From: Dasyornis broadbenti
Lineage: Eukaryota > Chordata > Aves > Passeriformes > Dasyornithidae
Direction: 5' to 3'
DNA length: 64,000 nt
Assembly (NCBI GenBank): GCA_013397935.1
Contig: VZRN01004244.1
Location: 248,001 to 312,000, forward strand
Position numbers and translations under genes: made by a program. This document shows, one piece after another, positions 41,701 to 52,700 of this stretch (positions are counted from its first letter, which is position 1; each line of letters begins with the position of its first letter). Under the pieces are notes generated by a model. The model did not search any database and was not told where the DNA came from. It saw only the letters and a list, made by a program, of their open reading frames with translations.

Positions 41701-44700
41701 GCAACATATTCTTCAAAATAATTTCATATCCTACCTAACAAGGACAACTTGTGACAAACTAACATATAAACATAAAGAACAAAAGTCAACTTTAGTAAGG
41801 TTCAGACAAGATTATTGAAATATCACTCGAAGTTTTCCCAGTGCTTGGTTAAAGGCTAAAGTGCTGGGATCACCTCACAATGACTGGAACTGTGTTCATT
41901 TCTGCATGGGAGACAGTAGAGAAAAGTGTTGACTTTTCTGAATAATTTAAACAATGATAACATTTTAACTAATATCTTATGTATCAAAATGTTCATATTT
42001 CTACAATGTAAGGCTTTCCAGAAGGCTTCCAATAGATTGTCAGTCAAGGCAGCTCGGCAGCATCTAATACTGACCGCTTCCAATTGGGAAAGAAAACCAT
42101 TTGCAGCCGACCACTGGGAATGAAAACAACTAATTGCTTCTCTGCTTCAAGAGGCTGAAAGTATTCCTTATGCACTTCTTGCTAAAAACTGCATAGATTA
42201 TTCAAGCAGGGAATAGTTTTCCCAATGATAATGCATTCAGAGTCTGCAAAGAGCATTCCCTTAAACAAAGCTTTATGCCTTCATTATTTGGACATTGTGC
42301 CTGGAACTGTGATTTAGTAATTTCAAATATCAGGTTTTCTTTTATTAGGGTAACAAAAGTAAAAGCCTGAAACCATTCTCTGATAAAAGTAAAATTGCTC
42401 CTTCCTCTGGTAAAATGCTGTTGATCAAACCCTTGCACCAAAATTTCTATCACAGCTTGTAATGAGCTCTCTCCACCTCACTTGAAGGTGATTTTTCTCA
42501 CATTTTGTAACTTGGGGCAGTACCTATCAGTCATCACCACACAGATGAGATCCCCAAGGGTCTTGCAGACCTGGGCAATGCATTGTTTTATATCAGTTCT
42601 CAGGTACAGACGCAACATTTCTCATCTCTCAGAAAGGAAGGTTTGTGTGTTCTCATATAGGAAAGTTGTAAAGTAACACACTGCACATTGCCTGACACAC
42701 GACGTGGTAAAGAACAGAAAGCACCCTAAAGATTCAGCTGAGTAGAAGGTACCGCTTAGTTTTTCACCAAGCTTTTAGAGAAGACAAAACTGTCACATCA
42801 AGAAGCACCAGATGTGACAGCAACATGTAGAAGACCCCCCCTCCCTCGCTTGAGTGGGAGCTGGAGGCCAGAAAAGATACACGAGGGCGCCTCAAATGCT
42901 GCTGTGTGTTCAGGAGTGCCTCAGATGAATCACTACTCTCAGAGTGACAGGCGAAGTCACCCTCTGACACCTGTCTTATGAATACATATTCCAACTGATA
43001 AGATGCAAAATTCTGGCTGTACTGTAAGCTCAAGTTGTACCCTTATCTTTCAGCAGGGCTGTTACATTACACATTAAATTAATTCTCCAGTCACCCTGGG
43101 CAGGTCTGTATAGACAACACTATTACTCACATAACTAAGCAGTGTCAGGAAATGAAGTGATTGTTGTAATATTGGACCCAGAGACAAAAGCCCAAATTTA
43201 TCTTTAATAGTGCTGTCATCAGTATGACAAGACCACTACTTCTGCCTCCCACCTATGACCACAGGAAAGCAAGTCCTCAGCTGCTTCAGCTTCCACCAAG
43301 ATGCACTACTGCTGTATGCATCCGTTTACTCCCACTTGAGCTCCCACTTTATCTTTCTTACCAATAAACATGATCCCAGCAACCATTTATGACAAAGCCA
43401 CAATCTTTATTTTCTTCCACATTACACAGATAAGCTTGTTGGATTTTCATGAAAAGCTCCCCTAGAAATTAGAGCCATTTCAGCTGCAAAGTTTAAATTT
43501 GGAAATTAAATCATACACTGTCACTAGCACACTCACACAGCTTCAGAGATTCTTAAAGAGATCAGAGAATCAAAAGCAGGACCAATTCATCTATTTTCAG
43601 TCAATACAGTGCTGCTTCCAGTTGCTACCTATATAGAGCTAAAGGGTCTGTGTTAATGGTGCTTAATCACGAGGCAAATTGAGGCATATGCCGAGATTTT
43701 TAACTGCAGATGAAGTTAGGGTGCGTTAGTGAAAACACTGTGGAAAAAGTCATGGCTTCAGCTACTCTGAAACTGTGGCTGTTCTTTTGCTTGTATCACA
43801 GTGTTTGCAGTTTTCCCCTCTCACATTCTTCTCTGTGTTTCTGAAGGGGAAGAAATACAAACACACATATACAAGCATGGAAATAAAGAACCAATTCTAA
43901 ATTAAAGCCAAGTACAGAACATACCCATCTCAGTTCACACCACCTAGCACAGATGCTTGTTTTAGTGATGCAAATAAATCAAGATATAAAGTGACTAAAG
44001 GCTTAGAATCCCCAGTAAATTCCTAGCGTCAAGTGTATTGAGATGCACCACTCGGTCCACGAAGGATATATCACAAATCACCTTTTTTATAACAGAGCTG
44101 GATCCTGCACTCTTTGGTTATGTTGCACTAAGGTGGATGAGAACAGGATTCTTTCAGACTACGAAATGAAAGGCAAAAGGCAAATTAAACCAGTTACGCT
44201 AGCAAGGGAAAGGCTCCTCCAGGACTGGCAGGTTCTGATTTGCAGTACAACTGTAATCACCATCCACACTTCACAGTGTAAGCCTCGGGAGCCACATACC
44301 CTTGGGATACCATCAATTCACATCATATTTGTTTTTCTCAGTTTTACTTCACACCCCCATCCCGAAGAGCAAAGGGTTAACACCCAGCAATGATTTTACT
44401 TATATGATCCCAATACTGTGTCAGTCAAAGGTAATGATTTCACCAGATCAAAAGGCCTATGGATTCACTTGTACTGAAGATGCTCTAGCACAGCAAAGAT
44501 ACAGTAAATCCCACAGAACAATGTACTTTAACTACCCAAACACTGAATATCAAGATATTTGTTGTAACTAAGCTATACCTTATACACCCACTACTTCCAG
44601 ATTTTTGTCAGGCACCCACAGTAACATAGTGTAAATAAAGACATACATATTTTCCCCATACCTTTCCACACACCCATGCCCTATCTCCTGTAATTCATCC

Positions 44701-46257
44701 CACATGGATGCTTCAGTTGATTCTCCCCAGATGTTTGGTCAAGCTGACAGATCAGAGCTTTCCTCAAGAGAGACAAGATTCACAAAGGTCGCCTCCCAAA
44801 AAAGCTCATAAGAACATCGAACAATTGTCCTTACTATCAGTGGTCCCAGGAGTTTTGGATTCATCACTTCTCACTAAAGTTTCTGTAATAAAGCCCATTT
44901 CTCACATGTGCTCCAAGTCTCCTCTAACCTTTAAATTCCCATCCCACATTCTAGTCTGTGGGAAGTACTGGAATTAAATCTCCATGTTCTGACAACAACC
45001 TTCACCGTCTCCCAACAATATAAACATAGGAAGCCTTGGAAATTGAAACATAAATGTGTCACTTCATCAAGATCTTTCCTGTTCATTCTGAAATAGTCTG
45101 AAAAATATTTCAGTTTGTGGTTTGTAGAAGATGTTGTCTGCTACTTGCGCAAAACACTTTTATTTTTCCACTTATAATTGTCAAACACTACTTTAAGAAC
45201 AAAAAAAGAAGATAAATACCATACGCAGTCCTATTGCACCTTTCTCTGCTTGTTCTTTACTACTTTGGAACTGGAATGCGTAGAAAAGGAAAAAAAAAAA
45301 ATCTTTCTTTCTAGGCATCAGGGAAGCTTTGCCAAAAGGTCCTTAACATCAACAGGAATACAACATAGTTCCCAAGAAAAAAAAGAATGAAAAAAATGTA
45401 AAGGATGCATTATTTCAGCATAAAGTCTACATGTTCTCTCAATCACCTGTTTCTCTAAGGACATTCTTTTTCCTCACAAAAGGTTAAGGAGGTCTGTCTC
45501 TGAGCTGACAGCTGTAAGAGGAACTTAAACTGTATAAAGACTGATATCTCGCTTGCCAGACAGATTTCATTACTTAGCCAAAAAAGAAAGAAAAAAAAAA
45601 AGCAAGTAGTACGGCAAGGCTTCCTCGCCAGCATCACACAACGAACCTCATCCCACACACACACCGCAACTTTTAAGGAATACAAGCAGGAAAGCGCATC
45701 TGGTTATTTTAACATAACCTGAGTGAGGGAAGGAGACGGGATCCCTCGCAGGCGGCGGGAAGGGGAAAGGTCCCTCACAGAGGGTGGGACGGGGAAGGGT
45801 CCCTCAGAGACGGGAGAACGGAGGTCTCGGCGACGGCGCTGCCACAGGCGCTGCCCCTTATCGTCCTGCCCGCTGCCCCGTCCCTGCAGCCCAGCCCGGC
45901 CCGGCCCTGGCACCCACCGCCGAGCCAGTTGGAGGAGATATTCTGCAGCATGGTGAAGGGGACGCAGAAGAAAGCGATGAGGAGGTCGCTGAGCGCCAGG
46001 GAGCAGATGAAGATGTTGGTGACGGTCCTCATGGCTTTGCTGCGGGTCACCACATAGAGCACCAAGCAGTTGCCGAAGAGCGCCAGGGCGAAGATGAGGA
46101 CGCAGATGAGGACGAAGGCCACCTTGGTGCGACCCGGCAGCTCCGGGATGTACACCAGCGGCTGCAGCCCGTAGAGAGCGATGAACTGCTCCCGCGTCAC
46201 GTTGTTGTCCCGCAGGAGCTGCGCGAACTGCTCCGGGGTGATGTTCAGGGACCGCAT
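35363..46257 (-). CDS. QRFPR: Pyroglutamylated RFamide peptide receptor (26RFa/QRFP receptor, GPR103), complete six-exon coding region
   Basis: This is a plasma-membrane class A GPCR of the RFamide/neuropeptide Y-like group. The family binds 26RFa/QRFP and acts in the hypothalamus on feeding and arousal, and also in bone and endocrine tissue. The coding exons are 46257-45918, 38998-38840, 38246-38185, 37429-37194, 36831-36734 and 35766-35363. All introns are GT-AG (about 6.9 kb, 593, 755, 362 and 967 bp) and the phases agree. The 1299 nt encode 432 residues plus TAG. Visible features are N-glycosylation sequons at N5 and N19, TM1 about 47-70, TM2 about 82-103, an extracellular Cys118 that can pair with the CC at 200-201, ERH at 142-144 in place of DRY, a basic KKKR at 267-270, CWAP at 285-288, NPIVY at 328-332 and a hydrophilic tail of about 95 residues. 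The start is supported by a GCC-ATG context and an in-frame TGA four codons upstream (46269-46267). The protein closely follows the human one as I recall it. I see no frameshift or missing exon. Confidence 0.97.
36734..36831 (-). CDS. QRFPR: QRFPR exon 5: end of ICL3 and TM6
   Basis: The exon has 98 nt, phase 2 to phase 1, with acceptor GCAATTTCAG and donor GTGAGT. It encodes KKKRAIVMMVTVVFLFAVCW followed by APFHVIHMMMEY, which is the TM6 CWxP toggle region. It is too short and interrupted to show as a long open frame, but both splice sites are strong and it joins exons 4 and 6 in frame. Confidence 0.94.
37194..37429 (-). CDS. QRFPR: QRFPR exon 4: ECL2, TM5 and most of ICL3
   Basis: The exon has 236 nt and encodes residues 188-265 plus two bases of Arg266. 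It carries KYDFLYEK and CCLEEW in ECL2 (Cys200/Cys201), TM5 with FILVILFLLPLMLM, and the ICL3 segment ELWIKKRVGD and EMSKIS. The acceptor is ATTTGTTACAG. The donor GTTTGT is weaker than the others, but phase and protein continuity fix it. Confidence 0.95.
38185..38246 (-). CDS. QRFPR: QRFPR exon 3: TM4 (62 nt)
   Basis: This small exon encodes residues 167(part)-187, including IVWLLALIVGSPMW of TM4 and the first residues of ECL2. The acceptor is TTTGTTTACAG and the donor GTAGGT. It enters in phase 1 and leaves in phase 0. No open frame over 60 codons covers it; I found it by extending the receptor between exons 2 and 4. Confidence 0.93.
38840..38998 (-). CDS. QRFPR: QRFPR exon 2: ECL1 and TM3 with the ERH motif
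   Basis: The exon has 159 nt, phase 1 to phase 1, with acceptor TTATTGCAG and donor GTAAGA. It encodes GAFACKMVPFVQ, with the conserved extracellular Cys118, then TM3 and IAVERHQG, then the second intracellular loop through TNKRAFTML. Confidence 0.95.
38999..45917 (-). other. QRFPR intron 1 (about 6.9 kb)
   Basis: AT-rich sequence between exons 1 and 2 without a supportable coding exon. One pseudo-exon-like stretch on the plus strand near 41101-41210 has a CTCCTGCAG acceptor and a GTAAGT, but its best frame stops before the donor. There are short A runs and no repeat family I recognise. Confidence 0.8.
45918..46257 (-). CDS. QRFPR: QRFPR exon 1: N-terminus, TM1 and TM2
   Basis: The exon has 340 nt, encodes residues 1-113 and ends in phase 1 with donor GTGGGT at 45917. 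It begins MRSLNITPEQF and includes the family-typical NIFICSLALSDLL of TM2. It ends in NWLG, just where the first extracellular loop begins. An open frame continues for some 50 codons into the intron; this is read-through and is not part of the protein. The exon is clearly GC-richer than the rest of the gene. Confidence 0.96.
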
Positions 46258-46451
46258 GGCGCCCGCTCAGGGACCGACACCCCCTCTCAGTGGCCTCAGC
46301 GCCGCCGCCCGCGCCCTGCCATGGGTGGACCACCGTCCTTTCGGCGCTCGGCCGGGCCGGACCCCGCGGTACGGCGGAGGAAGGAGCGCGCAGGGCCGGG
46401 AGCAGCCCGCGGGCAGCGGCTCCGCCCGGACACAAACTTGGAGCGGCGGCG

Positions 46452-46503
46452 NNNNNNNNNNNNNNNNNNNNNNNNNNNNNNNNNNNNNNNNNNNNNNNNN
46501 NNN
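46452..46503. other. Assembly gap (52 N) upstream of QRFPR exon 1
   Basis: A run of N within extremely GC-rich sequence about 195 bases upstream of the QRFPR start codon. Open frames reported across it are artefacts of translating N. The gap probably marks sequence that was hard to read because of its GC content. Confidence 0.98.
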
Positions 46504-46569
46504 GGCGCGAGGCAGGTTCGCTGTGGGAAGAGCCCGCACGGGGACCACCCCACCTCCCCACATCGCTGC

Positions 46570-46795
46570 CCGTCACGGCGCTGGGAGTCCCTCATAGCTG
46601 CCCCCCTCACAGCTCCTCACACACTTGCCCTTGACCATGCTGGGCCCCCCCGGCACTCCCTCACAACCCCTCACAGCGCTGGGAGCCCCCCACGGCTACC
46701 CCTCACATCGGTCCCCGCCTCACAGCGCTGGGACCCCCCACAGCCCCTCACAACGCTGCTCCTCGCAGCACTGCACCCCACTCACAGGGGTCTCC
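46570..46795. repeat. Degenerate GC-rich tandem repeat (minisatellite-like) 5' of QRFPR
   Basis: Variants of a unit close to CTCACAGCGCTGGGAGCCCC recur irregularly, with clear copies beginning near 46573, 46670 and 46720 and several partial ones built on CCCCTCACA. Copies are diverged and separated by C-rich filler, so copy number and unit length cannot be fixed by eye. The array lies 0.3-0.5 kb upstream of the QRFPR start. Confidence 0.6.
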
Positions 46796-49700
46796 CCAGC
46801 GTAGGCTCGAAACGCCTAAATCGGGAGCTGAAACTGCTAAGCCAATCTCTCCTCACTTTCGGATCAGGCTGAGGGGGAAGTGAAAGAGATGGTGCTGTGG
46901 GTACATCGCCTCCAGCGTGAGGGGAGGCCCATGGCACCCACTGCAGGTCAGGCTGCTGCTGGTCCATGCCCAGCCCAAATGAGACACCGCAGGGATTTTA
47001 CCTGCACTGCCAGCCCCCTTTGTGCCAATGACACTCAGCTACAGGTCCTCCCCAAAGCTCAAACAGAAAAGTAATTTTCCAGACTTTGGCCATTGAACTC
47101 ACTGAGGTGCCAGGAGGGTGCTGAAGACACCTTTCCCAGCAGTACAACCACTCTTGCCAGAGGAGACGGGACAGAATCCAATTCCACACAAGCTGGCTGT
47201 CGAGGCTACGCATTTCAGATACGAAGGTGCACCCAGCTAACTGGCTGCAAAATAATGCTACTGCAGTTTAAATATGAATAATAATGACAGTTCAGGTCTA
47301 ACAGAGGGGCCAAGTTGAAAATATGCATTGATTTTTCTTCCAGCCTGATTTAAATTGCCCAGTACAGCTTTTTTACTAGCACAAGTAATATCCCTTTTGT
47401 ACTGTACGATAATACATTGAATTGCAACAACTTGCTTTAATCAGTCACATGGCAATTACCAAAAAGGATCCAGAGAAGGCAATAACAATATGGAAACCTG
47501 TTCTGGCAGCACTTCCCACCCCCACAGAGATAGATGTTTCATAGGAAAACCACATCACCAGGGAGAATGCTGCAAAATTAGATTTTGTATAGAATGGATG
47601 CTCCATGCCCTGGGTACATAACTTTACCTGTACAAAGGAAATATAGAAAAGAATGAAGAAGTCTAATAAAAGCTATCTTTAGAGTTTCTGGCTTGCCAAG
47701 GAAAATTGGAGAGGGAAGAGTTCACCGCTAAGTCATTCTCAGCAAAATAAATATGCTTAACAAGACCACATATATTTTGCGTCATCTTTGAAAAAAATAT
47801 TTCTGTTAAGTGGAAATCAACAGAGAGAAGTTTCAATGCCTGCACTAAGTTGCACAGGTTCAGTCCTCCAAATGCTGACAGTCCTCTCTTAAGGTGTAGC
47901 TCCATGGCAAAGACTGTCTTTATTATCTCATGGTGAAAGGAGATGTCACTTTTCTTTGGTGCAGTATTGCTATGTGTTTTCCACTTGCGATCAATGTCAT
48001 CAGGCTCCCTCTCTGACAGGCTTTCTAAGCCTTGTTCTGGAAGACAAATGCTCATTAGACTGACTTAGATCCTGAAAGCCCCTTTCACATTCTCTTAAGC
48101 TTGCCTTGTTGCCTAGAAAAGCTTGGTCTTTTAGTCCCATAATGGTCCTGCTGAGCTTATGCTCCATATTACACAGACAGATTTCTTTTGAGGTCAATTT
48201 TCCGAGCACCTTCCCTTGGACTATTTATTAACTACACCAGGAATAGCTTGAAGCCACCTTGACGTACTCTGTTCACACATCCTTTCCTGTACCTCTTTTT
48301 CTTTTCCCTCTTCCCCCTCCACTTTGTGCTGCCAACAGAAACCTCATTTAGGAGCTCTTCTATTAACAAACAAGCCAGATGCATTTCAGCAGATTTCATT
48401 CCTGTTACAGACAAAGGGCCAAACCTGGAGGCCAGTCTGTCATCGTGGACTGCAGTGTTGTTCATTGTAAAAAGCATCCAAGTATATCAGGAACAGATAA
48501 ATGGGAATAAGCTCTCACCTAAATACCGCAAATATAGTCTGGGTTTATGGTTAGCATGGACATTTGTTTTTTCATATGTCCTTATTTTATTACTGTGATT
48601 GCTCATTACCAGTAATCAAACTGCATTAAAAATGAACAACGTCTGAATGGTTATTCTACAGAACATAAACAAATATTAAAGCTGTAGGCTATGGAAGGGT
48701 GCCATTGCATCTAGTGCAGATTTAGCTGGGATTTTTGCATGCAAAGAAAGGCACAATGCAGGTAATTTTACAGATAAATTTTCTTGTTAATACTTACCTA
48801 CATGGAGGAGCTAACTGTAGGATTTACAGAAACTTGCATTTTCTATGAGCATTATCCATCCTCTTAGCTGAAAAAATAGGAGCAGGGACATCATACAGGT
48901 TGTAGGGCAAATCACTAGTAACTGTATTTCCCAGCTCCTTGACCTGAATGAAATTGTATTTGGAGATAACAAGGTTGAGTTACAAAAGGTGACCTCATCT
49001 CAAACCTGCTGAAATTACTGAAATGACTTCCCTGCTTCCCTGGGCTACAAATAATTGGCAGGTAGTGAAAAGTGTTTACTTTTCAGGGCAGGGCCTGGTG
49101 TTTTGCCTTATCCCACAGCCCATGGCTGCTCCAACAAGGCAAAGCCGTGTGTGGCTTCCCTGACTCTCCCCACTGTCATTCAGCTCACCAGTGAAATGAA
49201 CAGCCATGTAAACATGTTTTGTCTGGAACTGGAAAGAGAGGGTGTGTTCTTAACCAAAAAGGTATCAAACTGCCTTGTCAAACAAAAGGGGTTCTTTCTC
49301 CTTAATTGACATCCCTGCTTCAAAGATTTGAGCAACTTCCCTGCTGCCTTGCTCACCAAGGTATATACAGACACACATACCTTGCTTTGTCCTGTATGAC
49401 TGTTTTCAGATTTTAGTGATGACTTTTCCTAACTCTTATCATCAGCCTCCAAATCCACTTCTGGTTCCACTGAAGTCTACGGAGTTCTGATATTTGCACC
49501 AATGGGATTTGGGTCATACATTTACGTAATCTTTGCAATAACAAATTAATGTCTGCTCTAGATTTGGAGAAGCTGTAGTGTGCTGTAAAAAAAAAAGACT
49601 ATTAGTAGCCTGTACATGCCTTTGTAATAATTTATAAAGGAACTTTTCTCTTCCTTTGACAATTATTTGTAAACAGATGCATTTGCAAATATAAAGCAGG

Positions 49701-52700
49701 GTTTGAAAAAACCCAAAGCATTATAGTGAATAATCAATTATATGGAAACAATGCATTTCTCATTATTCTTAACTTAAAAAAAAAAATTAGGCCTTCTACT
49801 AATTAAGTGGCTAGAAATATTTTACTTCTATATCTAGAATCCCAGTGCAAAAAATTTGCAACCTGAACACAGATCAAATTTGGGTAATCATCTTTTTGCT
49901 TCAGAAGAATTGTATATTCTTTGGTCACAAACTGACAAGACTGATACGCATGAAAAGTTGTGAAATATATGCTGTACCAGATTGCACTCTGACCAAAGCA
50001 CTCATTTCTTCATGCCACCATATGCTAATTTTTTTAAAGGGTCATATGCTATGACATTTCCTTCAAAAGAGACAGTGAATTTTCTGCAGACTAAAAGAAT
50101 CCTGTTAGTCAGTTGGTAACTTTTTCTCTTATAAAGAGGAAAGAAGCTGTACTTGCACTCTGTTTCCCTTCTCATAGCACACAAAAAGTTCCACATCTGG
50201 CAGCTGTGAGAAAAGGGGCAACAACAAAGAACATGCATTCACAGTATTGAATAAGTTTTGACAGCTAAGCATGAAGTTTGTAAAAACTGTGAACAGCACA
50301 CTGACAAAGCACGTACTTACTGTGTAATCCTAAACCAGAAATTTTAAAACAAATTTTTTCCGTTCCAAATCTCTACTTATACTGTCTAGTTCAGGCAGAA
50401 GAGATGGCAAAACTGCTGGCAAAAGAATCCCTTTGTTTCTCCTCTTTCACTCCCTCAACACGTCAAAATACTGTGGAAGAGATAATTCAGATCCATGTTA
50501 TCGAGTTTTAAACAGCCACTGCAACTAATGATTAGCAAACCTTATTAGCCTTGGATCCTTTGGTAGATATGTTGGGGATGAACTCCCCTCTAATCCAGAT
50601 CAGTACTGCAACTTTTACGATGATTCTTTAAAGCAATGGAACAGCTTACCATTATCTTTAGGTAATTCTATGATAAATCAGAAATAAAGTGGCTTTTAAA
50701 ACTGTCAAAGCAGCCTCTGAAACATAAATTTAGACAGAGTATTTGCTTTTGTTGAGAACATATGTTTGGAGAGAGCACTGAGGCTAAAACTTCAGCTTTG
50801 GATTTACATGCTTTTAGACACTTAGACAAACAAACTGTAAATTATCTTGGAAAAGGGAAAAGTCAACACTAATTGGACTAGAATCTTACTTGGTGTCTAG
50901 GGATACAACTCAAAGTTGGTCTTACCAGTGTATACTTCATTTTGGCTTTGGTCTCATCTTCATGCACGCTTTACTTTCCATCACTTGTGAAGACAGGCAG
51001 CTTCTCCAAAACAGTATTTATGAAGAGAAGCATCAAACCCTAAAATAGAGTAGCACACAGTTGCAAAGTATGTTGGAGTGGCTGAACAGAAAATCAATTA
51101 TGTTAACTTAGCACATACATCAGCTTACCTCCAAATGTTTTGTCTCTCATTGTGTGGCTCTGCTGGCTGGTAACCTTTATTCTTGTGAAGCCTCGTATCT
51201 CTATACCTCTAGATTTAATGATCCCCACTGAGCTTTAGAACCCAGCCCCATGCATCAGCAATATTAACATACAATGTGTGCATGGCCGGCTGGGGAACAC
51301 AAACCTTACATCCCCGTACTGCTTGCTGGCCGTACTTGATACAGTGATTAAACAAGAACAGCATGCATGAACTTGTCTTTGTTTAAGCTTGGGAAGCTGA
51401 GCCTTACTAGGCTGCAGGTACTCCCAGCAATTCCTTGTGGGACCACGCCACTGTGATACTCCTGAAGAATTAACAGAGAGAGTAACTTGATGTCTTAGAG
51501 GAAAAGTAGCCACCCAGCCCAGTGCAGGCTCTTACTCACCCAAACCAAGACTTTGTTGCTCTGGCTGTTCAGACCTTATTTGATTTACAGTTTCTATCCT
51601 CTGCACTGGATCCTAGCCCCTCAAACTGTACAGCTGGCACGGAAATTGGTTCATTGAGCAAGAGCCTTTTAAAATCACCTTGAGAAATGGTTCTTTTCCC
51701 TCAAAAGAATCACATTTCTCATAGTTCCTGGTGCATGTGACACTCACCTCCCCTTACTTTTACCCCACCTTTTGACAACCTTCCCTCGGGCTCCTTCCTG
51801 GGTTTTCTTCCTGCTGCAAATAAATACTCTTTTTAGGACTAGGACTTATTCTTTTAGACACTTGGACTCCTCCTGCCATTTGTCATCCAAGAATGTTTGG
51901 TGAACTTGTGGAATCAAAAATAAGCTGTGGCAAGCAAAATGCTCAAAGGAAATAATTTAATGTACTTGGTTTTTGTGTTTTCCTTCCTTTTCTCCCCTAC
52001 TCCCTTTTCTCACGCAAATAAAGTAAAAGAATGTGGTCAACAGTTGCACATATAGTATATATAATATTTGATTTGTGGGGATTTGGGCATTTTTTGAGGA
52101 GTGGTTTTAATTTAAAAAATTAAAGGGTGATGATGTGCAAGTAGCATTTGATACACATGCCAAAATACTAAGCCATATATTGATTAAGTGTTTAAGTTCC
52201 TTCCTTGTGCTTGTGCTGAGTAGCAGTTCATCCATTCTCAATTCTCTAAATCTTTTCCATTTCCACTGACAATTCCAATTGGTATTCTCTTTTATTCACA
52301 TACGCAGAAAAGCAGCTATTTTTTGCTACCAGTTATCAACTGCCACATTTTGCCTAGATGTGAATTTAAATTTCCTCATCTTCTGATTCAATATCAAATC
52401 TAAACCCTGGCCCAGTCCCATTTGTTAGGAATAGTCACAAATCCCTCAAACAAGCAGTGTTCTCCTTGGCCATCCACAAATCTGTTTCTGTTCTCAGAGC
52501 ATCCGGAGACAATGGCAACAGCCCCTTGATGAAAATATCCTCACTCCTTGTAGCCCTCGAGTCATTTTCATTTCTTTCAGTGATTTCCAGATGACTTGTA
52601 TCCAAAAATCTGTTCTAAACCTATCAACCTCATTTACTCCTAAAGAGAAAAGTTTGCAAGAGCAACTGCTTTCTGTCAGCTAAAATCTTTTGGCTCCAAA

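Larger units (their letters stand above)
45720..46600. promoter_or_regulatory. CpG-island-like GC-rich block over QRFPR exon 1 and its promoter
   Basis: Base composition changes abruptly from AT-rich to strongly GC-rich with many CG dinucleotides from about 45.73 kb, and falls back after about 46.6 kb. The block covers exon 1, the start of intron 1 and the sequence just upstream of the ATG, where a CpG-island promoter would be expected. No TATA box is evident in the readable part. The 52-base gap at 46452-46503 may hide the transcription start. Edges were judged by eye. Confidence 0.7.

Noticed and set aside
45775..45917. Extension of the QRFPR exon 1 frame beyond NWLG into a further 47 codons
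   Set aside because: A GTGGGT donor sits at 45917 and the family sequence resumes exactly at the exon 2 acceptor (38998). The extension is intronic read-through.
45784..46872. 362-codon plus-strand open frame across exon 1 and the gap
   Set aside because: It is the antisense shadow of GC-rich QRFPR exon 1 and includes the 52 N bases translated as X. There is no independent support.
47663..48209. Minus-strand 130-codon and 69-codon overlapping frames
   Set aside because: There is no recognisable motif or clear splice sites, and the two frames are offset. Lengths are within chance for this amount of AT-rich DNA.
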